From: an uncultured Pelagibacteraceae bacterium
GTDB lineage: Bacteria > Pseudomonadota > Alphaproteobacteria > Pelagibacterales > Pelagibacteraceae
DNA: 64,000 bases
Direction of reading: 5' to 3'
Assembly (NCBI GenBank): GCA_902517615.1
Contig: CABYCY010000002.1
Location: 1 to 64,000 of the forward strand
The position numbers and the translations under genes are program-made. The notes under the pieces are model-generated. The model ran no database searches and had not been told where the DNA came from. It saw only the letters and a program-made list of their open reading frames with translations. Shown piece after piece: positions 36,359 to 44,610 of this stretch (positions within the stretch are counted from its first letter, which is position 1; each line of letters opens with the position of its first letter).

Positions 36359-36957
36359 TTCAATATTTCTTTAGCTTTTTCTAAATCTTCTTTTGTATTT
36401 ATATTAAAGAAAGGATCATTATTTGGAAACTCCATATTAATTATTTTAACCCCAATATTATTTGCCCATAACTCTACTTTTCTTTCTCCATTATTTAAGT
36501 CCTTTTCTAACCTATCTAGTAATTTTATTGACCATAAGCCAAAAATATTATGTCTAGTATTATTCGATTTAATAAAAAATAAATCACTTTCTTTGAAATT
36601 AATATTTTTGATAAAATCTTTTAGTATTTGTCTCTTAAAAAAAGGAGTATCCACAGGGAAGGTTGCTATCCATTGGTAATCTCTTTTATTTGCTTTGATC
36701 CATTTCATAGCAGATAAAACTCCACATAAAGGACCAAGTCCTTTTTTATAGTCTTCAATTTTAGTTATTTTTTCTGAATTTTGAAAATTTATCGAATTAT
36801 TTGAAACAATCAAAACCTCGTTAAATTGATCAATTATTTCTGACAATACATAATCTATTAATAGCTTGTTTGCTAAGGTCACTTGTGATTTATCTTCACC
36901 AAATCTTTGTGACTTTCCGCCTGCTAGCACTGTGCCTAAAATATTGTTATGATCCAT
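36355..36957 (-). CDS. mobA: Molybdenum cofactor guanylyltransferase
   Basis: MobA adds GMP to Mo-molybdopterin to make the MGD cofactor used by DMSO-reductase-family enzymes such as the formate dehydrogenase at 41.8 kb. The nucleotide-binding motif LAGGKSQRFGEDKS lies at residues 11-24 and IATFPVDTPFF carries the metal-binding Asp. The protein has 200 residues and is complete. It is divergent from the SufU-like gene with 43 bases between starts. Confidence 0.92.
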   Translation of the reverse strand: MDHNNILGTVLAGGKSQRFGEDKSQVTLANKLLIDYVLSEIIDQFNEVLIVSNNSINFQNSEKITKIEDYKKGLGPLCGVLSAMKWIKANKRDYQWIATFPVDTPFFKRQILKDFIKNINFKESDLFFIKSNNTRHNIFGLWSIKLLDRLEKDLNNGERKVELWANNIGVKIINMEFPNNDPFFNINTKEDLEKAKEILK

Positions 36958-37000
36958 TAATCAAAATATAAAACATTCAAACTTGAATTAAAGAAATTAA

Positions 37001-37402
37001 ATGGACTTAAGAATTTTAGAAATTGCCTCACATACAGAAAACAACAAAGTCCTTGAAAATTACACTCATAAATCTAAACACAAAAATCCATTATGCGGAG
37101 ATGAAATGGAAATAAGCTTAATTGTTAAAGACGAAGTTGTAAAAGACATGGCTTATCAGTGCAAATCATGTGTTTATTGTCAGGCATCGGTAAGCTTATT
37201 ATCTAGAAAAATAAGAGATAAAAAGATTAATCAAATAATGACCTTTATATCGCATGGAGAAAAATTGTTTGATGACATAAAATCTAAAGTAGATAACGAA
37301 TGGAAAAGCTTTAAAGAAATATTTAATAAGAAAAATATTAGTAGAAAAGAATGTTTGCTTTTGCCATTAAAAACAGTTCAAAAGGCTTTAGAAAATAAAT
37401 GA
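37001..37402 (+). CDS. SufU/IscU-like iron-sulfur scaffold protein
   Basis: This 133-residue protein has the three-Cys layout of the U-type scaffold family: NPLCGDEM (near residue 30), CKSCVYCQASVSLLS, and KECLLLP near the end. U-type proteins accept sulfur from a cysteine desulfurase and build Fe-S clusters, or bind zinc and act as a sulfur acceptor (SufU). No suf gene is adjacent. Position between Mo-cofactor and formate dehydrogenase genes suggests service to the many clusters of that enzyme, but this is context only. Confidence 0.78.
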   Translation: MDLRILEIASHTENNKVLENYTHKSKHKNPLCGDEMEISLIVKDEVVKDMAYQCKSCVYCQASVSLLSRKIRDKKINQIMTFISHGEKLFDDIKSKVDNEWKSFKEIFNKKNISRKECLLLPLKTVQKALENK

Positions 37403-37872
37403 ATATAGATAAATCTACATTACAAAAAGCTTTGATTGCAGGTTTTTTTTCAACAATTACAATTGGTGTTTTGACTGTTTTAACTTACAAAAGTACTTTG
37501 GGATATTTCATAGCTGGATCTTTTGGCTCATCAATGGTGCTATTATTTGGTTTTCCTGAAAGTCCATTTGCACAACCAAAAAATGTTTTTTTTGGTCATT
37601 TGTGTACCGCACTTGTTGGTGTTATTTTTGTTAATTTCATACCTTTGCCTATATACATAAATATTGCCTTAGCTGTAGGTGCTGGTGTTTTCTTTATGAT
37701 TTTATTAAATATTGTTCACCCACCTGCTGGTGGTAATCCAATTATGGTTATTATTGGAAGTGCGTCATTTGAATACTTAATAAATCCAATAATATTCGGA
37801 TGTATTATAATCTTAGGATTAGCTATATTAGTTAACAAATTTATTCTGAAAAAAAATTATCCCTCGAAATAA
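37399..37872 (+). CDS. HPP-family membrane protein
   Basis: This 157-residue protein has four to five hydrophobic segments. FGSSMVLLFGFPESPFAQPKN and the signature VHPPAGGNPIMVIIG, with the His-Pro-Pro motif, identify the HPP family, some members of which transport nitrite in chloroplasts and cyanobacteria. Transport of formate or another small anion is conceivable here but not shown. It overlaps the SufU-like gene by four bases. Confidence 0.82.
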   Translation: MNIDKSTLQKALIAGFFSTITIGVLTVLTYKSTLGYFIAGSFGSSMVLLFGFPESPFAQPKNVFFGHLCTALVGVIFVNFIPLPIYINIALAVGAGVFFMILLNIVHPPAGGNPIMVIIGSASFEYLINPIIFGCIIILGLAILVNKFILKKNYPSK

Positions 37873-37988
37873 ATTTTATTTATTTGTTATAAAAATAATA
37901 TTGAAGGAATAAAAAATTTTTAATAAATTAAGACTGTAGAGAAAAAAAAATAGGGTAAATAACCATAAGGGTAAAGAAATGAGAAAAA

Positions 37989-39188
37989 ATGAAAATACTT
38001 TGTGTATTATACGACGACCCTATAAATGGGATGCCCAAAAATTATCCTTTAGGGGATCTTCCAAAAATAGATAAATATCCTGATGGTATGACTCTTCCTT
38101 CACCAAATGGAAGAGATTTCAAACCTGGTGAGTTATTAGGATGTGTTTCAGGAGAATTAGGCTTAAGAAAATTTTTAGAGAGTAATGGTCACCAATTAGT
38201 TGTTACCTCTGATAAAGATGGAGATGATTGCACTGCTGATAAAGAATTAGTAGACGCAGATGTAGTTATTTCACAGCCTTTCTTTCCATATTATCTAACA
38301 AGAAAAAAAATGGAGTCTGCTCCGAACCTTAAAATGGCAATTACAGCAGGTATTGGATCTGATCACGTTGATTTGCAAGCTGCAATGGATCATAAAATTG
38401 ATGTAGTTGAAGTTACCTACTGTAATTCTAGATCAGTTGCTGAACATATAGTTATGATGATTGTATCTATGGTTAGAGATTACCATTCGCAATATGCAAT
38501 AGTAAATAATGGTGGCTGGAACATCGCTGATGCTGTTCAGAGATCTTATGATGTTGAAGGAATGCATATTGGTACAGTAGCAGCAGGAAGAATTGGTTTA
38601 GATGCTTTAAGAAAAATGAAACCTTTTGATGTTCATCTCCATTATTTTGATAGACATAGGTTATCAGAAAAGGTTGAAAAAGAGTTAAATTTAACTTTTC
38701 ATGATTCAGTTGAGTCTATGGTTAAAGTTTGTGATGTAGTTACAATTAATTGTCCACTGCATCCTGAAACTGAACATCTTTTTGATGAAACAATGATTAA
38801 TAAGATGAAAAAAGGAGCTTATATCGTAAATACCGCTAGAGGAAAAATTTGTGATAAAGATGCAATTGCTGCAGCGCTTAAATCTGGTCAATTAAGTGGT
38901 TATGCTGGAGATGTTTGGTTTCCTCAGCCTGCACCAAATGATCATCCTTGGAGATCGATGCCTCATCACGGGATGACGCCACATACTTCTGGAACATCTC
39001 TATCAGCACAAACTAGATACGCAGATGGTGTTAGAGAAATACTGGAATGTTTTTTTGAGAAAAAAGAAATCAGAAATCAGTATCTTATAGTTAAAGATGG
39101 AGAGCTTGCAGGTATGGGTGCACACTCATATAGCAAAGGGACTGCAACTGACGGTTCAGAAGAAGCTGCAAAGTATCAAAAAAAATAA
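37989..39188 (+). CDS. fdh: NAD-dependent formate dehydrogenase (metal-free)
   Basis: This 399-residue D-2-hydroxyacid-dehydrogenase-fold enzyme oxidises formate to CO2 with NAD+ and needs no metal. The long N-terminal segment before QPFFPYYLTRKKME is typical of bacterial FDH. NAD-binding GTVAAGRIGLDALR is followed by the Asp of YFDRHRL, which favours NAD over NADP. NTARGKIC holds the catalytic Arg, and QPAPNDHPWRSMPHHGMTPH holds the Gln and His of the active site. A strong intrinsic terminator follows. Confidence 0.94.
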   Translation: MKILCVLYDDPINGMPKNYPLGDLPKIDKYPDGMTLPSPNGRDFKPGELLGCVSGELGLRKFLESNGHQLVVTSDKDGDDCTADKELVDADVVISQPFFPYYLTRKKMESAPNLKMAITAGIGSDHVDLQAAMDHKIDVVEVTYCNSRSVAEHIVMMIVSMVRDYHSQYAIVNNGGWNIADAVQRSYDVEGMHIGTVAAGRIGLDALRKMKPFDVHLHYFDRHRLSEKVEKELNLTFHDSVESMVKVCDVVTINCPLHPETEHLFDETMINKMKKGAYIVNTARGKICDKDAIAAALKSGQLSGYAGDVWFPQPAPNDHPWRSMPHHGMTPHTSGTSLSAQTRYADGVREILECFFEKKEIRNQYLIVKDGELAGMGAHSYSKGTATDGSEEAAKYQKK

Positions 39189-39196
39189 ATTCTTAT

Positions 39197-39233
39197 AAAA
39201 AAGCGACTTATATCTTTTATAAGTCGCTTTTTT
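39197..39233 (+). terminator. Intrinsic terminator after NAD-formate dehydrogenase
   Basis: A 16-bp perfect stem (AAAAAAGCGACTTATA with its complement) closes a five-base loop; the right arm ends in a run of T. It starts eight bases after the fdh stop and separates this gene from fdhD. It is the clearest intrinsic terminator in the window. The A-run on the left lets it work in both directions. Confidence 0.92.
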
Positions 39234-39312
39234 AAAGAAAATTCACATCAATAATTCATAAACTTATTTTTTTCATTCTTTCATATTTTTAAAGTTAAAA
39301 TATACTGCTCGA

Positions 39313-40155
39313 ATGAATTCTGAATACAAAGTATTTAAATTTAAATCTGAAAATTTAGATAACTTTAATGATCATATATCTATAGAGGAACCTGTAGAAA
39401 TAATAATTAGATATAAAAATAAAGAAATTTGGGTTGAAAAAACTATTTCAGTTACGATGAGAACTCCAGGAGATGATGAAGATTTAGTACGAGGTTTTCT
39501 TTTTAATGAAAAAATAATTGAAAAAATTGATTATATAGAAAAAATTGAGCTCACTGGTAAACCTACAGAACAATACGGTCTAAAAAATAAAATTATTGTT
39601 ACAATTAATAATTCAGATAACATTGATGTTGACAAAATAAAAAGAAATTTTTTAACAAACTCATCTTGTGGTGTTTGTGGCAAAAGTTCTTTAGATGCTT
39701 TAGAAATTATTAAAAAAGACAAAATTTTAAAATCTAATCCAAAAATATCAAAAGAGGTTTTAATGAGCTCACCAAAAAAGCTTCGTCAAAATCAATCAGA
39801 ATTTTCAAAAACTGGAGGTATTCATGCAAGTGGATTATTTACTGCTCAAGGAGATATAGTTGCCATTAAGGAGGATGTTGGTCGTCATAATGCTTTAGAT
39901 AAACTTATTGGTTATGCTCTAAAAGAAAATTTACTTGATAACACTTCACAATTTTTAGCTTGTTCCGGTAGACTTAATTTTGACCTGGTGCAAAAAGCAC
40001 TTATGGCAAATATTGGGATTTTAATAGGTGTTGGTGCGCCAACTAGTCTTGCTATTGATTTAGCAAATAAGTTTGACATGACATTGGTTGGTTTTGTAAA
40101 AGAGGATAGCTTTAATATTTATAGCAATAAAGATAGGATTATAATAAATACTTGA
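39313..40155 (+). CDS. fdhD: Formate dehydrogenase accessory sulfurtransferase
   Basis: FdhD passes sulfur to the molybdenum cofactor of formate dehydrogenase. The 280-residue protein shows MRTPGDDEDLVRGFLFNE, the Cys loop SSCGVCGKSSLDAL needed for sulfur transfer, GGIHASGLF, VGRHNALDKLIG and GAPTSLAIDLA. It directly precedes the Mo-dependent enzyme it serves. Confidence 0.95.
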   Translation: MNSEYKVFKFKSENLDNFNDHISIEEPVEIIIRYKNKEIWVEKTISVTMRTPGDDEDLVRGFLFNEKIIEKIDYIEKIELTGKPTEQYGLKNKIIVTINNSDNIDVDKIKRNFLTNSSCGVCGKSSLDALEIIKKDKILKSNPKISKEVLMSSPKKLRQNQSEFSKTGGIHASGLFTAQGDIVAIKEDVGRHNALDKLIGYALKENLLDNTSQFLACSGRLNFDLVQKALMANIGILIGVGAPTSLAIDLANKFDMTLVGFVKEDSFNIYSNKDRIIINT

Positions 40156-40181
40156 GCTATTAAAAAAGGGTAAAGGGTAAA

Positions 40182-41837
40182 TTGTCAAAAAATATAAGTA
40201 ATCTATCAGGTAGAATTGGACTTAAGGAAAATCTGTTTAAGCAAATATCTGAAAATACATTGAGCGATAAACCGCAAGATATCAAAGAAATTGCTAAAAA
40301 ACATAACCTTGGAGTTTCAACTCTTCATGGAGCTGAATCTTTTTATGAATTCTTAAGACCATCTCATAGAGAAAAGAAAGCTTTTGTTTGTAATGGTAGT
40401 GCATGTATGTGCGCGGGAACACAAGAGAAGTTGAAAGATACTTTAAAAGAAAAACTTGGTGACGATAAAGTTGGAGAAATGTTTTGCTTAGGTCATTGTT
40501 ATGAAAACCATGCTTTTCATTATGATGGAGAAAATTATGCAGGAAAAGATATAGAAAAAATTGACCAGATAATTAAAGGTGAAGAAGTCAAACAAGAAAA
40601 GTTTTTCTCTAAGAGTTTTGCAAAAACAAGTTTTTTAATGGATGACAAACTTTCATCAACAGATCAATTTAAAGAACAATTAAATAAATTTTTAAAAACT
40701 GATAAAAAGGAAATAATTAAAACTCTCTTAGATTCAAATTTAACAGGGAGAGGTGGCGCAGGGTTTCCAACAGGAATGAAGTGGGATTTTTGTAGTAAGG
40801 CAAAAGGAGATAAGAAATATGTTATTTGTAATGCTGACGAAGGAGATTCTGGTGCTTTTTCAGATAGATATTTATTAGAAGATCAGCCTCTTAAAGTTAT
40901 TTTTGGAATGATAATTTGTGGTTTTGTTATTGGAAGTGATGAGGGAGTTTTATATATTCGAGGTGAATATCCAAAATCTATTGAAGCTATTAACGGAAGC
41001 ATCAATGAGCTTAAAAAATTAGGACTTCTGGGTGAAAATATTTTAGGAACTGATTTTTCATTCGATCTAGGAATTTGCATTGGACAAGGTGCATATATTT
41101 GTGGTGAAGAAACAGCTTTGATTGCATCTATTGAAGGTAGACGAGCAGAAGTTGATGTTAGACCTCCTTTTCCTGTAACTGAAGGATTATATAAAAAACC
41201 TACCGTTGTTAACAACGTTGAAACTTTAGCTGCTGCTACAGGTATTTTAATAAATGGTTCTGAAAAATTTTCATCTGTAGGAAATAAAAAATCTGCTGGC
41301 ACTAAATTAGTTTGTTTAGACAGTTTCTTTAAAAACCCAGGAGTTTATGAAATTGACATGGGAACTCCAATGAAAAAAATATTTATTGAAATTGGTGGAG
41401 GATACAAAGAACCAATAAAAGCTTTTCAAATTGGTGGCCCACTAGGGGGTGTAGTTCCGTTAAGTGAAATAGAAAATCTAAATTTAGATTTTCAAGAATT
41501 TACTGCAAAAGGATTTATGCTAGGTCATGCTAGTGTCGTAAGTATTCCTAAAGATTTTTCTATGACAGAATACATTCACCATCTATTTGAATTTTCTGCA
41601 GAAGAATCATGTGGAAAATGTTTCCCAGGAAGATTAGGGTCCTACCGAGGCAAAGAAATGTTTGATCAAGCTAAAAATAAAACTGCAAAAATACCTTTAA
41701 AATTACTCGAAGAATTGCTTGTTACAATGAAAAAAGGTTGTTTGTGCGCTTTGTGTGGAGCAATTCCCACTCCTATTCAAAATATCCTAAAATACTTTGG
41801 GGATGAAATGAAAAATGATATGGTTAAAGATAATTAA
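40182..41837 (+). CDS. fdsB: NAD-linked formate dehydrogenase beta subunit (NuoE-NuoF fusion type)
   Basis: This 551-residue subunit passes electrons from the Mo subunit to NAD+. The first 140 residues are a NuoE-like thioredoxin-fold [2Fe-2S] domain with Cys in CNGSACMCAGT and CLGHC. The rest is NuoF-like: NADH/FMN motifs GRGGAGFPTGMKW, CNADEGDSGAFSDR and GAYICGEETALIASIEG, and the [4Fe-4S] set ESCGKCFPGR plus a later Cys. It starts at a TTG just after a GGGTAAAGGGTAAA tandem. It overlaps the alpha-subunit gene by one base (TAATG). Confidence 0.92.
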   Translation: MSKNISNLSGRIGLKENLFKQISENTLSDKPQDIKEIAKKHNLGVSTLHGAESFYEFLRPSHREKKAFVCNGSACMCAGTQEKLKDTLKEKLGDDKVGEMFCLGHCYENHAFHYDGENYAGKDIEKIDQIIKGEEVKQEKFFSKSFAKTSFLMDDKLSSTDQFKEQLNKFLKTDKKEIIKTLLDSNLTGRGGAGFPTGMKWDFCSKAKGDKKYVICNADEGDSGAFSDRYLLEDQPLKVIFGMIICGFVIGSDEGVLYIRGEYPKSIEAINGSINELKKLGLLGENILGTDFSFDLGICIGQGAYICGEETALIASIEGRRAEVDVRPPFPVTEGLYKKPTVVNNVETLAAATGILINGSEKFSSVGNKKSAGTKLVCLDSFFKNPGVYEIDMGTPMKKIFIEIGGGYKEPIKAFQIGGPLGGVVPLSEIENLNLDFQEFTAKGFMLGHASVVSIPKDFSMTEYIHHLFEFSAEESCGKCFPGRLGSYRGKEMFDQAKNKTAKIPLKLLEELLVTMKKGCLCALCGAIPTPIQNILKYFGDEMKNDMVKDN

Positions 41838-44605
41838 TGAGTTCAGAGAAAAGAAAAATTGCTTATATCGATGGAAAACCGTACGAAATCGGTCCTAATC
41901 ATTCATCTATTTTAAAATTTGTAAAAAGTTATGTAGGTGAAAAAAAAGTTCCTACTTTATGTGATGATCCAAACTTAGCACCCTATGGAGCATGTAGAGT
42001 TTGTTCAGTTGAAGTTGCTTTAGAAAAAGATGGTCCAACAAGAATAGTTGCCTCATGCCACACGCCAGTTACTGAAAATCAACACATATTTACATCAAAT
42101 GAATCTTTAAAAGATCTAAGAAAAAATATTGTAGAATTAGTATTAACAGATCATCCAATGGAATGTGATAGTTGCGAAGTAAATAATAATTGTGAACTTC
42201 AAACTGTTGCAAATGATTTAGGTATCTCTGACTTCAGATATAACAGTCCAAAACAGCATAAGGGTATACCAAAAGACACTTCTCATGATTATATGAGAAT
42301 GAACTTAGACAATTGTATTAATTGTGGAAGATGTGTACGAGCGTGTGATGAAATTCAAGGTTCATTTGTTTTAACAATGAGTGGAAGAGGCTTCGAGTCT
42401 AGAATTACAACAGACAATGATATGATGTTCGGAGATTCATCTTGTGTTTCTTGTGGTGCTTGTGCACACACATGTCCAACAGATGCAATTTCAGATGTGT
42501 TTCAATCGAAATCTGCAGCAGTTGATAAAAAAGTTAGAACAACTTGTTCATACTGTGGTGTTGGTTGTAATTTAGAAGCTTCAATCAAAGATGATAAAGT
42601 TGTGGCAATTGACACTCCTAAAGAAACAGAAGTTAATGCTGGACATACTTGTATCAAAGGAAGATATGCATTTAGTTTTTATGATCATCCAGACAGATTA
42701 AAAACTCCACTAATAAAAAGAAATGGAAAATTTGAAGAGGCTTCTTGGGATGAAGCGTATGATTTCATAAAGAAAGAAATGAATAGAATTGTTAAAGATA
42801 ATGGTCCTGATGCATTTGCAGGAATTTCATCTGCCAGATGTACAAATGAAGAAAATTATATTTTTCAAAAAATGATTAGAGCAGCGGTTGGAACTAACAG
42901 TGTAGATTGTTGTGCAAGGATTTGTCACTCACCTACTGCATGGGGAATGCAACAAACGTTTGGGACTGGTGCTGCAACTAATTCTACCGAGGATATCTAT
43001 CATGCGGATTGTTTTATAGTTATTGGAGCAAATCCAACTAATGCTCACCCTGTAACTGGTGCCAAAATAAAACAACAAGTAATGAAAGGAAAAAAATTAA
43101 TTGTTCTTGATCCTGTTACCACCGAGCTAGCTAAACTTGCAGACTATCATATTAAATTAAGACCAGGTACCAACGTTGCGGTGCTAAACATGATGTTACA
43201 CTTTATTATTAAATCAAAACTGTATAACGCAGATTTTGTTAGAGATAGAACTGAAGGATTTGATAATTTTTTAAGAGAAATAGAAAGACAAGATGTTGAT
43301 CATTTGGCAAAAGTTGCTGGAGTTGACAAACAAATGGTTAAGGAAGCAGCAATAGCATATGCAACAGCTAAAAACTCTATGGAATTCCACGGATTAGGGG
43401 TTACTGAGCAAGAGCAAGGCTCTAAAACAGTAATGTTAATAGCTGATCTTGCAATGATCACTGGAAATATTGGAAGAAAAGGAGTTGGAGTTAATCCACT
43501 ACGAGGACAAAATAATGTTCAAGGAGCAGCTGACATGGGATGTCAGCCTCATCAAGGAGCTGGTTACTTTGAAGTTGCTGATGAAAAAAATCAAAAATTT
43601 TATACAGAAAAATATGGCGTAACCCATCCGACAAAACCTGGGTTAAAAATTCCTCAAATGTTTGAAGCAGCAATTGATAAAGAATTAAAAGGTTTATGGA
43701 TTATTGGAGAGGATATTGTTCAAACAGACCCTAACAGTGCACATGTCGTTGAGGCAATGAATTCATTAGAACTTTTAGTGGTTCAAGAAATATTTATGAG
43801 TGAAACAGCAAAACTTGCAACTGTAGTATTACCAGGAACAACTTTCTTAGAAAAAGATGGTACTTTCACAAATACAGAAAGAAGAATTCAAAGAGTAAAC
43901 AGAGCAGTTCCACCATTACCTGGTACAAAGCCTGATGGTGTTATAGTAACTGATATGATGCAAAAACTTGGTTTTAATCAACCTACGTATGATGCTGACC
44001 AAATGCTAAAAGAAATTGCAGATGTGGTTCCTTTCTTCAAAGGTGTAACAAGAGAAAGACTTGGTAAACTAGGATTACAATGGCCAGTAAAAGAGGATGG
44101 AACAGATACACAAATTCTACATACTGATACTTTTAAGCTTGGAAAAGGAAGGTTAAAAAACTTCGATTGGAAAGAATCTTCAGAAATTGAGGCAAATCAA
44201 AAAGATTATCCTTTAATTCTAACAACAAGCAGAGTTTTACAACATTATAATGCTGCTACGATGACTAGAAGAACTAAAAATATTAATATTGTTGATGAAG
44301 ATATTTTATTAATTCACCCTAAGGATGCAGAATATAGAGATCTTAACTCAGGTGATATTGGAAGACTATACTCTGGAAGAGGTGAAGTTGCTTTAAAAGT
44401 AGAAGTTACTGATAAAGTTAAAGAGGGAATTGTATTTACAACATTTCACTTTCCTGAGCATATGGTTAATATGGTTACAGGTCACGGTAAAGATGAAGAA
44501 ACAATGTGTGCTGAATACAAAGTGTCTTCTGTTGAAGTCCAAAAAATTTCAAATCAGTTTAAAACAGAAGTTAAACCAAAAGAAAATCAAGCTGAAGTTA
44601 GTTAA
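41837..44605 (+). CDS. fdsA: Molybdenum-dependent formate dehydrogenase alpha subunit
   Basis: This 922-residue catalytic subunit has, in order, a [2Fe-2S] ferredoxin domain (GACRVCSVEV), a His-Cys domain (MECDSCEVNNNCELQ), two [4Fe-4S] sets (NCINCGRCVRAC, SCVSCGACAHTCP), the proximal cluster (CSYCGVGCN) and the bis-MGD domains. The Mo ligand is Cys363 in CCARICHSPT, not selenocysteine, so no Sec machinery is needed. The alpha+beta pair resembles the cytosolic NAD-linked FdsAB enzymes. MoeA, MobA and FdhD genes close by complete the pathway. The symbol is by analogy. Confidence 0.94.
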   Translation: MSSEKRKIAYIDGKPYEIGPNHSSILKFVKSYVGEKKVPTLCDDPNLAPYGACRVCSVEVALEKDGPTRIVASCHTPVTENQHIFTSNESLKDLRKNIVELVLTDHPMECDSCEVNNNCELQTVANDLGISDFRYNSPKQHKGIPKDTSHDYMRMNLDNCINCGRCVRACDEIQGSFVLTMSGRGFESRITTDNDMMFGDSSCVSCGACAHTCPTDAISDVFQSKSAAVDKKVRTTCSYCGVGCNLEASIKDDKVVAIDTPKETEVNAGHTCIKGRYAFSFYDHPDRLKTPLIKRNGKFEEASWDEAYDFIKKEMNRIVKDNGPDAFAGISSARCTNEENYIFQKMIRAAVGTNSVDCCARICHSPTAWGMQQTFGTGAATNSTEDIYHADCFIVIGANPTNAHPVTGAKIKQQVMKGKKLIVLDPVTTELAKLADYHIKLRPGTNVAVLNMMLHFIIKSKLYNADFVRDRTEGFDNFLREIERQDVDHLAKVAGVDKQMVKEAAIAYATAKNSMEFHGLGVTEQEQGSKTVMLIADLAMITGNIGRKGVGVNPLRGQNNVQGAADMGCQPHQGAGYFEVADEKNQKFYTEKYGVTHPTKPGLKIPQMFEAAIDKELKGLWIIGEDIVQTDPNSAHVVEAMNSLELLVVQEIFMSETAKLATVVLPGTTFLEKDGTFTNTERRIQRVNRAVPPLPGTKPDGVIVTDMMQKLGFNQPTYDADQMLKEIADVVPFFKGVTRERLGKLGLQWPVKEDGTDTQILHTDTFKLGKGRLKNFDWKESSEIEANQKDYPLILTTSRVLQHYNAATMTRRTKNINIVDEDILLIHPKDAEYRDLNSGDIGRLYSGRGEVALKVEVTDKVKEGIVFTTFHFPEHMVNMVTGHGKDEETMCAEYKVSSVEVQKISNQFKTEVKPKENQAEVS

Positions 44606-44610
44606 TTAAA

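Noticed and set aside
39531..39722. Antisense reading frames inside core genes, such as within fdhD, gcvP and ehuB
   Set aside because: They lie wholly inside well-supported genes on the other strand and have no recognisable motifs or start context.
42923..42925. Possible selenocysteine in the Mo-formate dehydrogenase
   Set aside because: The Mo-ligand codon is TGT (Cys363), not TGA, and no Sec insertion hairpin is needed.
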